A DNA stretch of 6,644 bases from Mariprofundaceae bacterium (GTDB lineage Bacteria; Pseudomonadota; Zetaproteobacteria; Mariprofundales; Mariprofundaceae): assembly GCA_030950865.1 (NCBI GenBank), contig JAUZQR010000126.1:1-6644 (forward strand), in the 5' to 3' direction. Position numbers and translations under genes: made by a program. How positions within the stretch are numbered: the stretch's first letter is position 1; every line of letters starts with the position of its first letter. Below the pieces are notes generated by a model. The model was not told the origin of the DNA and made no database searches. It was given only the letters and a program-made list of their open reading frames with translations. This document shows positions 1 to 6,644 of this stretch, piece after piece.

Positions 1-169
1 ATTCGCCAAAGTCATCATTATAATCTTTTCCATCAAACCGAGGCTGTTTCGAAGCAGCACCCTCTGCGCCAGTCTCATTATTCATTCTTGCATTATCCTC
101 ATATAAGTCCTCATACATAGCACAAGATGACAACCCTAATAGTAATACAAACATCCATAGCTTATTCAT
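1..169 (-). CDS. Small lipoprotein, N-terminal part (cut by window edge)
   Basis: Reading the minus strand from the ATG at 169-167 gives 56 open codons that reach the left edge of the window, so only the N-terminus is visible. The protein starts MNKLWMFVLLLGLSSC: a Lys in the n-region, a short Leu-rich h-region, and a lipobox (LSSC) with the acylated Cys at residue 16. This is a classic type II signal peptide. After Cys the chain is hydrophilic and acidic (YEDLYED, then many Asn, Glu and Gly), which looks like a flexible linker rather than a folded domain. The next residues, Ala-Met, do not include the Asp+2 inner-membrane retention signal, so outer-membrane sorting is likely if Lol rules apply. 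A strong AGGAG ribosome site lies 6 nt upstream of the ATG and settles the start. The gene is divergent from slt. I do not recognise the family, and no function is proposed. Confidence 0.8.
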   Translation of the reverse strand, partial: MNKLWMFVLLLGLSSCAMYEDLYEDNARMNNETGAEGAASKQPRFDGKDYNDDFGE

Positions 170-175
170 CGTTCA

Positions 176-180
176 CTCCT
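176..180 (-). promoter_or_regulatory. Ribosome binding site of the lipoprotein gene
   Basis: On the minus strand AGGAG is followed by a 6-nt spacer and then the ATG at 169-167. This near-consensus Shine-Dalgarno sequence is what makes the short, edge-truncated minus-strand frame credible as a real gene. Confidence 0.75.
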
Positions 181-220
181 GTAAAGACTCCGATATTGTA
201 GTGACTCATGAGAAAATAAT

Positions 221-249
221 ATAGTATCATGCCTATATAGAGGTGTTAA
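221..249 (-). promoter_or_regulatory. Predicted sigma70-type promoter of the lipoprotein gene
   Basis: Minus-strand -35 box TTAACA (244-249, five of six consensus bases), a 17-nt spacer, and -10 box TACTAT (221-226, four of six) preceded by the extended -10 element TGA. Transcription would start near 214, giving a leader of about 45 nt before the lipoprotein ATG. The match is by eye only, but ideal spacing plus the TGn element make it the best promoter candidate in the window. Confidence 0.5.
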
Positions 250-260
250 AAGTTACACCT
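241..260. repeat. Inverted repeat, possible operator in the divergent promoter region
   Basis: Perfect 6-bp arms AGGTGT (241-246) and ACACCT (255-260) flank an 8-nt AT-rich centre. The repeat overlaps the -35 box of the predicted minus-strand promoter (244-249). A related half-site, TCACCT, follows at 275-280, exactly 20 bp after the ACACCT arm. The geometry suits a dimeric regulator bound at the -35 region. No T-run follows it on either strand, so an intrinsic terminator is unlikely. The regulator is unknown. Confidence 0.4.
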
Positions 261-294
261 GCTGAATTTAGCTATCACCTTCTGTAGGTTTTCA

Positions 295-300
295 TATAAA
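295..300 (+). promoter_or_regulatory. Possible -10 box for slt, very close to its start codon
   Basis: TATAAA (five of six bases of the -10 consensus) ends 6 bases before the slt ATG at 307. Initiation about 7 nt downstream would fall on the start codon and give a leaderless message, which agrees with the absence of a clear Shine-Dalgarno sequence there. The matching -35 region (CTATCA, 272-277, 17-nt spacer) is poor, so this is a weak call. Confidence 0.25.
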
Positions 301-306
301 GTACGC

Positions 307-2262
307 ATGATGCTACATAGGTTTTTTCAATACGCTCAAAAAATATCCCTTTATTTCATGGGTATTTTATTGTTTTCTATAGTCGCGGCTAAAGCATCCG
401 AACCTATCGATGTTAAACTTCAACGCACTTACTTTACAGAAGCTCGCGAGGCTCTGAAAAGTCATGATGCCCAAACATTTCAGCAGCTTCGTAATAAGTT
501 AAAAACATATGCCTTGGCACCTTATTTGGATATTTGGCAGGCGCGTCAATCACTTGATAGCCATAACGATTACCAAGTCGAACAGATTCTCAACCATTAC
601 CGTGATATACCCGAAGCCATCGACTTGCGTATCGCATGGATGAAAAATCTAGCTGAGCGTGGTCAGTGGCCACATGTCGCAGCGCAACTAAAGCTTATCA
701 ACCGTGCCAATCAAGCTTTTCCAAAAATATCATTACGCTCCGCTTGGTATAATGACAATAAAGAGCTCGCCTTTGCATTATTATCTGAACAATGGCGCAC
801 GGGTAAAGATATACATACCTATGCCATACCATTCCTATATCCTGCATGGAAAAAAGCTGGGTTCCCAAGTGCTAAAGATTCGTATGCACGCATTATTTAC
901 CTTGCCAAACATAGCAAATGGAAGCGCGTTCAAGCCTTGCAAAGCACATTATCCAATAGCGAGCAAAAGCTTTTAGCACTCTGGAAGAAAGCACAAAAAG
1001 AGCCCGCTTTTGAGCTGCAAAAAATCCATACATTCAAAGCTGGAAATCGACTCATATACCCCATCATCCAAGATACCCTTCGTCGTTTATCATCTTCTGA
1101 TATTACCGCATCGTGGCAATACCTGAAAAAATTGGAATCCTATTTAACTGTAAAACAATTTGGTTATTTGCAGCGTAAAATTGCATTACGCGCAGCCAAA
1201 CAGCACAATATTCAATCCATCGTATGGCTTGCGAGCTTAAATGAATCCTTACAGAATAACGAGACGCGAGCTTGGCATGTGCGCATATTATTATGGCAGC
1301 ACAAATGGCAACAAGCCATTGTCGCCATTCAAGCTATGCCAGAGTCACAACAATTAAGCAGTCGTTGGTTATATTGGCAAGCCCATGCCCTGCAAGTTTT
1401 GGGTCAAAAAGCCACTGCTAAATTATTGTTCGAGCAAGTGGCAATGGGGCGTGGTTATTATAGTTTCTTAAGTGCCGATCGTTTGGGTAAACCTTACCAT
1501 ATGGATGGTAAACCTATAAAAACCTCATCCCTAAGCAGCTTAAAAAAAGAGCCTTATATTCAGCGAAGCTACGAGTGGTTTCAACTACATGAAACAGCAA
1601 AAGCAAGCCGCGAATGGAATCAAGGTCTACGCAATGCATCACGCAAAACGTGGTTGCAAGCACTACAGCTTGCTGCATCGTGGGGTTGGTATGAGCGAAC
1701 GATTCAGGCTGCGACACGTACAGGTGCTTATGATGCGCTCACCTTACGCTTTCCTTTAGCCTACATGGATGATGTGCAACATATTGCCAAACAAACAGGG
1801 CTGAAAAGCTCCCTTATTTGGGGTATTATACGTCAGGAATCAGTATTTAATGCTAACGCTATATCACACACTGGAGCGCGTGGATTGATGCAGTTAATGC
1901 CAACAACAGCAACATACATCTCAAAAAAATATGGGCTTGGAAAAATACATAAACAAGAACTTTTCAAACCATCCACAAATATTCAGCTTGGTTCTCTATA
2001 TTTAGCAAATTTATTAAAGCGTTTTGATGACCAACCAGCCTTCGCCATTGCAGCATATAATGCAGGCCCAACACGCGTAAAACGCTGGCAAGAGCATGTA
2101 TCATTGGAAAATATGAACATTTGGGTGGAGCTCATACCATTTAATGAAACACGGCGTTATGTGCAGCAAGTTATGGCATTTACCACTGTCTATGATTGGC
2201 GCTTACAACAGCAATCATCAGGGTTATTGGCACGCAAAAATGCACGGTTATTATCGAAATAA
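307..2262 (+). CDS. slt: Soluble lytic murein transglycosylase (Slt70 family)
   Basis: This periplasmic lytic transglycosylase cleaves the MurNAc-GlcNAc bond of peptidoglycan with formation of 1,6-anhydro-MurNAc. The 651-residue length is close to the E. coli precursor. Residues 1-30 form a Sec signal peptide (hydrophobic stretch about 13-28, likely cleavage AKA|SE). Residues about 31-460 are helical repeats rich in Trp, Leu and Gln, matching the ring-shaped U/L domains, with the family motif YYSFLSADRLG at 384-394. The goose-lysozyme-like catalytic domain covers about 480-630: IIRQES with catalytic Glu511, GARGLMQLMP (523-532), AYNAGP (583-588) and FNETRRYV (612-619). All key motifs are intact. 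Two adjacent ATGs (307 and 310) could serve as start; neither has a clear ribosome site, and either keeps the signal peptide. It lies 129 bp upstream of mreB on the same strand, so it may be co-transcribed with the elongasome genes. Identification is firm. Confidence 0.95.
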   Translation: MMLHRFFQYAQKISLYFMGILLFSIVAAKASEPIDVKLQRTYFTEAREALKSHDAQTFQQLRNKLKTYALAPYLDIWQARQSLDSHNDYQVEQILNHYRDIPEAIDLRIAWMKNLAERGQWPHVAAQLKLINRANQAFPKISLRSAWYNDNKELAFALLSEQWRTGKDIHTYAIPFLYPAWKKAGFPSAKDSYARIIYLAKHSKWKRVQALQSTLSNSEQKLLALWKKAQKEPAFELQKIHTFKAGNRLIYPIIQDTLRRLSSSDITASWQYLKKLESYLTVKQFGYLQRKIALRAAKQHNIQSIVWLASLNESLQNNETRAWHVRILLWQHKWQQAIVAIQAMPESQQLSSRWLYWQAHALQVLGQKATAKLLFEQVAMGRGYYSFLSADRLGKPYHMDGKPIKTSSLSSLKKEPYIQRSYEWFQLHETAKASREWNQGLRNASRKTWLQALQLAASWGWYERTIQAATRTGAYDALTLRFPLAYMDDVQHIAKQTGLKSSLIWGIIRQESVFNANAISHTGARGLMQLMPTTATYISKKYGLGKIHKQELFKPSTNIQLGSLYLANLLKRFDDQPAFAIAAYNAGPTRVKRWQEHVSLENMNIWVELIPFNETRRYVQQVMAFTTVYDWRLQQQSSGLLARKNARLLSK

Positions 2263-2301
2263 CCAAACTCAAATGAAGTTCATACACTTGTAGTGCGCCC
2301 T

Positions 2302-2331
2302 GTCACATACCACCATTTATAAAGCTATACT
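2302..2331 (+). promoter_or_regulatory. Candidate promoter for the mre operon
   Basis: GTCACA (2302-2307, four of six -35 bases), an 18-nt spacer and TATACT (2326-2331, five of six -10 bases) lie in the slt-mreB gap, about 60 bp before the mreB ATG. A second, weaker candidate is TTTACC (2331-2336), a 17-nt spacer and TATGCT (2354-2359). I see no hairpin with a T-run after slt, so readthrough from slt into mreB is also possible. Confidence 0.35.
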
Positions 2332-2361
2332 TTACCTTCGCAGGTTAGGCAATTATGCTAG

Positions 2362-2619
<258 letters not shown>

Positions 2620-2622
2620 TAA
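2620..2622 (+). other. In-frame premature stop (TAA) within mreB
   Basis: The codons read CCC TTA TAA GAC GGT GTG, i.e. P-L-stop-D-G-V, against the family's IRP-x-K-D-G-V. One base change (A to T in AAA) explains it. The base after the stop is G. Slt, mreB itself and mreD all end in TAA, so TAA is an ordinary stop codon in this genome. Confidence 0.9.
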
Positions 2623-3426
<804 letters not shown>

Positions 3427-3432
3427 TAAGTC

Positions 3433-4230
3433 GTGCCGCGTCGCCATATGCTTTGGCGTGTTGTTTTGGGCTTACTGATATTTGTCGCCATTTTAGCCTT
3501 GCAGCGAATGCCCATAGGTCAATATCTGACACTTGGTTTATCGCCACTTATTTCTACCCTGCATGCACCAGCTCGCTGGTGGCATGATAGTGAGCTATGG
3601 CTGCAAGAGCATGATAAGTTACAAACAGAGTTAATAGAAACACGAAACATGCTTGAGCAACAAACCGCATTGATTCAACAGGGAAAGAGTCTGGCCGAAG
3701 AAAATACGAGGCTAAGAAAGCTTCTTAAAATCACCAATATCCATGGTTATACATGGCGTGCTGCGCAAGTGCTGGGGCGAAGCCCTGATAAGAAGAGCCA
3801 ACGCCTCATTTTACAAGTGCAAAGTAAACCTGATGATGTGATTGTATCCAGTTCTGGTTTGGTCGGATTGGTTGATAAAAGTCATGCAGGATCTGCGGTG
3901 GTTCGCACCATTCTTGATGCCTCATTAGCTGTTCCTGTTACGATTCCAGGCTCGCCACTAGCAGCATTAATTCGCGGACAAGGCGACCATCTGCTTGTTG
4001 ATTTCATTCCTTTGGATCAAGTGCCTGCCATCGGAGCCATTTTACAAACCAGCGGTGCTGGCGGTATATTTCCACCTGGTATCTCAGTCGCACGCATTAC
4101 ACATATTGAAGCTTTGCAAGGGCGTGTATTTGCGCGTATCGAAGCAAAACCTACAGCACACTGGCAACGCGATAATTGGCTTGCTATCGCCTCCCGAATG
4201 TCCTCACCGACTGATTCTTCAGCACCATGA
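3433..4230 (+). CDS. mreC: Rod shape-determining protein MreC
   Basis: MreC is the bitopic elongasome scaffold that binds PBP2 in the periplasm and is thought to activate the PBP2-RodA pair. The 265-residue product has the expected plan. It has a short basic cytoplasmic tail (MPRRH) and one transmembrane helix at about 7-25. A heptad-like coiled coil follows at about 53-100 (rich in Leu, Glu and Gln, ending ENTRLRKLLKI), then a beta-rich C-terminal domain from about 105 to 255. That domain carries the family-typical SSGLVGLVDK and the TSGAGGIFPPGISV segment. It begins with GTG under a strong ribosome site overlapping the end of mreB, and its TGA overlaps the mreD ATG. If the mreB nonsense codon is real, about 800 bases of untranslated message would precede mreC, and Rho-dependent polarity on it and the downstream genes would be possible. 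Confidence 0.93.
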   Translation: MPRRHMLWRVVLGLLIFVAILALQRMPIGQYLTLGLSPLISTLHAPARWWHDSELWLQEHDKLQTELIETRNMLEQQTALIQQGKSLAEENTRLRKLLKITNIHGYTWRAAQVLGRSPDKKSQRLILQVQSKPDDVIVSSSGLVGLVDKSHAGSAVVRTILDASLAVPVTIPGSPLAALIRGQGDHLLVDFIPLDQVPAIGAILQTSGAGGIFPPGISVARITHIEALQGRVFARIEAKPTAHWQRDNWLAIASRMSSPTDSSAP

Positions 4231-4631
4231 GCATCCCACTCTTACTGTTCGCCTGCCTAATCGGCATCATATTTAATTTGGGTTTTTCTGGTGTGTTTTC
4301 ACAACCCGATTGGTCATTGGCATTATTATTGGCAGCACTGCTTGCCCATCGCGGCAACTGGTTGTGGGTTTCTTTTGCTACAGGAGCCCATGATTTAGTT
4401 TTGCACTGGTCAGTCTTTATCAGTCTACCATGGGTACTCCTCACCCCCATCATCATTACATGGAGCGATGCACAAATTGGTCCGAGTCTATTGCAACGCA
4501 TGTTTGCTATGCTAATGGTTATTTCATCCATTTTCTTTGCAGGGTGGAGTTTTCTCTCCTGTGTACTAACACTATTGTTATGCCTCATTTTTTGGCATTT
4601 GATTGCACGATTGTATGTTCAGCCAGCTTAA
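4227..4631 (+). CDS. mreD: Rod shape-determining protein MreD
   Basis: MreD is the small polytopic inner-membrane partner of MreC in the elongasome. The 134-residue product is almost entirely hydrophobic, with about four or five membrane segments: about 3-20, 28-42, 44-60, 66-80 and 92-125 (the last may be two). Sequence conservation in MreD is low, so the call rests mainly on position between mreC and mrdA and on topology. It is shorter than the roughly 160 residues common in the family, although no frameshift is visible and the end is natural. The ATG lies inside the mreC stop (ATGA at 4227-4230) and lacks a clear Shine-Dalgarno sequence, so translation probably depends on coupling to mreC. 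Its 3' end overlaps the start of mrdA by 17 bases. Confidence 0.85.
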   Translation: MSIPLLLFACLIGIIFNLGFSGVFSQPDWSLALLLAALLAHRGNWLWVSFATGAHDLVLHWSVFISLPWVLLTPIIITWSDAQIGPSLLQRMFAMLMVISSIFFAGWSFLSCVLTLLLCLIFWHLIARLYVQPA

Positions 4632-6405
4632 TATTCGCCATCGCTTTGAAGGGCGCATGTGGTTCTTTCAAGTTAGCATGTTTGTACTGCTGCTCATCCT
4701 TTTATTTCGCATGGTTAATCTGCAATTTTTGCAACATGAAGGGCTTATGTTACAAGCTGAAAATAACAGGCTTAATGTTGTGCCTGTCTTACCAACACGC
4801 GGTACAATTACCGACCGCTTTGGTGTCGGTCTAGCCGTGAACCATATCTCCTATCGCCTAACCATGATTCCTGAACGCATTGAAAACATGGATGCGATGA
4901 TGTCGCAATTGACATCCATCATGCAATGGACTCCCAGCCAAGTTAAACGTATCAAAAAGCGTATTAAGCGCTCTCGAAAAGATCGTCCCGTACTACTGCA
5001 TGATAAATTAACATGGCAACAAGTTGCGCCACTGTCCGCACGTTTACATCGCCTTCCTGGCTTGGATGTGCAGGCAGGAACACACCGTTTTTATCCTTAC
5101 AAAGAACTCACATCACATTTAATTGGCTATTTGTCCTTGGCACGAAACAGAGACCTTAAAAGAGGTTTCTTACGCAATGAATATATCGGTAGAAGTGGCT
5201 TGGAGCGCTCTTTTGAAAAGCGTTTGCATGGCACCTTGGGCAGCCAACAGGAAGAAGTCGATGCGCATGGGCGACGCATTGCTGTATTACAACAAACACC
5301 ATCATCTATGGGTGAAGATATTCGCTTGAGCCTTAATGTAGAGCTTCAAAAAGTCGCTGCCAAAGTGATGGGCAAGCGTACAGGTGCTGTTGTGGTTATG
5401 GATGTGCATAGTGGCGAGGTACTAACATTATTAAGTACGCCAGGCATCGATACCAACCAATTTACATTGGGATTAGAGCAGAAACAATGGCAAGCTTGGT
5501 TAAACGATGATCAACGCCCGCTACTTAATCGCACCACACAAGCTGCTTATCCTCCTGCATCAACATGGAAACTGGTTTCCAGCTTTGCAGGTTTACGCCA
5601 AGAAGTGCCATTGGCAAATCGAAGTGCCCAATGTGAAGGTTTTATACAACTTGCGGACAGAAAAATGCGTTGCTGGAAACGCAAGGGGCATAAAAAAGTA
5701 AATATGCATGATGCTATTATGCACTCGTGTGATGTATATTTTTATGAATTGGGTGATCAACTTGGCATGCAGCACCTCAGTGATGAGGCAAAACTCTGGG
5801 GTTTTGGTGAAATCACAGGTGTTCCACTTCCACCTGAATCACGCGGGCATTTAGCTTCTAATATGCAACACCTACATAATGGTCGTGAACGTCATTGGTC
5901 GCGTGGGCAAAATATGATTACAGCCATTGGACAAGGTCAAACGACCGTGACTCCTTTACAAATGGCGCGTTTTGCCGCCGCTATTGCCAATGGTGGTGAT
6001 ATATTGCGCCCCCATCTCGAAGCTGGAAAAGACCCTGAAATTATTCGCCATGTAGATGTAAAGCCTGAATATTTGAAACGTATACAAGAATCAATGTATG
6101 CCGTTGCCAACAAAATTGGTGGAACAGCCTTCTATCGCTTACGTCATGCAACTTGGAAAATTGCAGGTAAAACAGGTACTGCCCAAGTTATATCCATGTC
6201 TCAAGATGATGATGACAAGAAAGATAAAGCCCCCGAAATAGATAAACATAAAGATCATGCTTGGTTTATGGGTTATGCGCCTTACGAAAACCCAAAAATT
6301 GCATTTGCAATCATTGTTGAACATGGCGGTCATGGTGGTAGTGCTGCAGGTCCCATTGCCAAAGCGATGGTTAAAGTACTGGCTGCACAAGAGGAAAAAC
6401 AATGA
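4615..6405 (+). CDS. mrdA: Penicillin-binding protein 2 (PBP2), elongasome D,D-transpeptidase
   Basis: PBP2 is the class B penicillin-binding protein that crosslinks peptide stems during cell elongation, working with RodA. From ATG 4615 it is 596 residues. It has a short cytoplasmic tail, a membrane anchor at about 16-35, and a dimerisation/pedestal region with RGTITDR (62-68) and GRSGLERSFE. The transpeptidase domain shows all three active-site motifs: STWK with nucleophile Ser316 and Lys319, SCD (371-373), and KTGT (519-522). Between the first two, a Cys...CWKRKGH...SCD pattern resembles the metal-binding loop reported in PBP2 proteins. A highly charged stretch rich in Asp and Lys follows KTGT. 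The ATG at 4615 overlaps the end of mreD; a TTG at 4603 and an ATG at 4657 are alternatives. I prefer 4615 because it leaves a usual cytoplasmic tail of about 15 residues. The TGA overlaps the rodA ATG. Confidence 0.95.
   Translation: MFSQLNIRHRFEGRMWFFQVSMFVLLLILLFRMVNLQFLQHEGLMLQAENNRLNVVPVLPTRGTITDRFGVGLAVNHISYRLTMIPERIENMDAMMSQLTSIMQWTPSQVKRIKKRIKRSRKDRPVLLHDKLTWQQVAPLSARLHRLPGLDVQAGTHRFYPYKELTSHLIGYLSLARNRDLKRGFLRNEYIGRSGLERSFEKRLHGTLGSQQEEVDAHGRRIAVLQQTPSSMGEDIRLSLNVELQKVAAKVMGKRTGAVVVMDVHSGEVLTLLSTPGIDTNQFTLGLEQKQWQAWLNDDQRPLLNRTTQAAYPPASTWKLVSSFAGLRQEVPLANRSAQCEGFIQLADRKMRCWKRKGHKKVNMHDAIMHSCDVYFYELGDQLGMQHLSDEAKLWGFGEITGVPLPPESRGHLASNMQHLHNGRERHWSRGQNMITAIGQGQTTVTPLQMARFAAAIANGGDILRPHLEAGKDPEIIRHVDVKPEYLKRIQESMYAVANKIGGTAFYRLRHATWKIAGKTGTAQVISMSQDDDDKKDKAPEIDKHKDHAWFMGYAPYENPKIAFAIIVEHGGHGGSAAGPIAKAMVKVLAAQEEKQ
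6391..6394 (+). promoter_or_regulatory. Ribosome binding site of rodA
   Basis: GAGG inside the last codons of mrdA is followed by a 7-nt A-rich spacer and the ATG at 6402. This fixes the rodA start at the ATGA overlap. Confidence 0.65.
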
Positions 6406-6644
6406 TTTCCGTCATACAACGCATGGATAAAACCATCATTATCTGTTTATTAAGCCTGTTAACATTAAGCTTGTTTGTCTTGTATGCTGCTGTACATGAT
6501 GGCGATATAGCAGTCTTTCAAAAACAAGTTATTTTTTGGTGTTTGGGTCTTGTCGGATTTATAGGCATTTGTTTTGTGCCTTTGCGATTGATGGGTTTAC
6601 TGGCATGGCCAGCCTACCTTGTTGCACTTTTAAGTTTGGCACTG
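6402..6644 (+). CDS. rodA: Rod shape-determining protein RodA, N-terminal part (cut by window edge)
   Basis: RodA is the SEDS-family peptidoglycan glycosyltransferase that polymerises lipid II in complex with PBP2. Eighty-one open codons run to the right edge with no stop. The visible part starts MISVIQRMDKTII and has a first membrane helix at about 11-30 (with the LYAA turn). A short loop (VHDGD) follows, then FQKQVIFWCLGL opening a second helix at about 42-60, and a third beginning near 65. This matches the start of SEDS proteins, in which a charged residue before helix 1 and a KQ-containing loop before helix 2 are common. The ATG shares ATGA with the mrdA stop and has a GAGG ribosome site, so the pair is translationally coupled, as expected for a two-protein polymerase-transpeptidase complex. 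The catalytic Asp and most of the protein lie beyond the window. Confidence 0.88.
   Translation, partial: MISVIQRMDKTIIICLLSLLTLSLFVLYAAVHDGDIAVFQKQVIFWCLGLVGFIGICFVPLRLMGLLAWPAYLVALLSLAL

Noticed and set aside
241..260. Inverted repeat as an intrinsic terminator
   Set aside because: Arms of only 6 bp, and no run of T follows on either strand; it overlaps a promoter instead.
704..976. 90-codon plus-strand frame inside slt
   Set aside because: Overlaps the helical domain of slt in another frame, with no ribosome site or recognisable motif.
4184..4588. 134-codon minus-strand open frame across mreD
   Set aside because: Lies opposite mreD and the end of mreC, which have the expected position and membrane pattern; no promoter or ribosome site supports it.
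4430..4834. 134-codon plus-strand frame overlapping mreD and mrdA
   Set aside because: Out-of-frame shadow. Its Cys-rich, irregular sequence has no domain logic, while both overlapped genes are well supported.
6208..6222. DDDDK, an enterokinase-like site in PBP2
   Set aside because: Chance match within a charged loop; a bacterial periplasmic protein has no relation to that protease.

Overview
The window is a chromosomal cell-wall and rod-shape locus from a Gram-negative bacterium. The evidence for this is a lipoprotein signal, a Sec-exported Slt70-type lytic transglycosylase, and the full mreB-mreC-mreD-mrdA-rodA order of the proteobacterial elongasome. Base composition is moderately AT-rich by eye. 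The protein style fits Pseudomonadota. A lineage such as the Zetaproteobacteria is possible but is only a guess, because no rRNA or taxonomic marker is present.

Layout: (1) Positions 1-169, minus strand, hold the first 56 codons of a small lipoprotein gene that runs off the left edge. (2) Positions 170-306 are a divergent intergenic region with a good minus-strand promoter and a 20-bp inverted repeat over its -35 box. (3) Positions 307-2262, plus strand, encode a full-length soluble lytic transglycosylase (slt). (4) Positions 2263-2391 are a gap with candidate promoters. (5) From 2392 to the right edge lie mreB, mreC, mreD, mrdA (PBP2) and the first 81 codons of rodA. They are tightly packed, with two ATGA stop/start overlaps and one 17-base overlap, as expected of one operon.

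The genes form one functional set. MreB filaments guide the elongasome. MreC and MreD link them to PBP2 (transpeptidase) and RodA (glycosyltransferase), which build lateral-wall peptidoglycan. Slt cleaves glycan strands and handles uncrosslinked products.

The most notable anomaly is in mreB. The reading frame is otherwise complete (345 codons), but codon 77, where the family has a conserved Lys, is TAA. The frame and residue count are preserved on both sides, so this looks like a single AAA-to-TAA substitution rather than an indel. It could be a sequencing or assembly error, a real nonsense allele, or a readthrough case. I found no novel multigene system here; apart from this lesion the locus is a conventional one.
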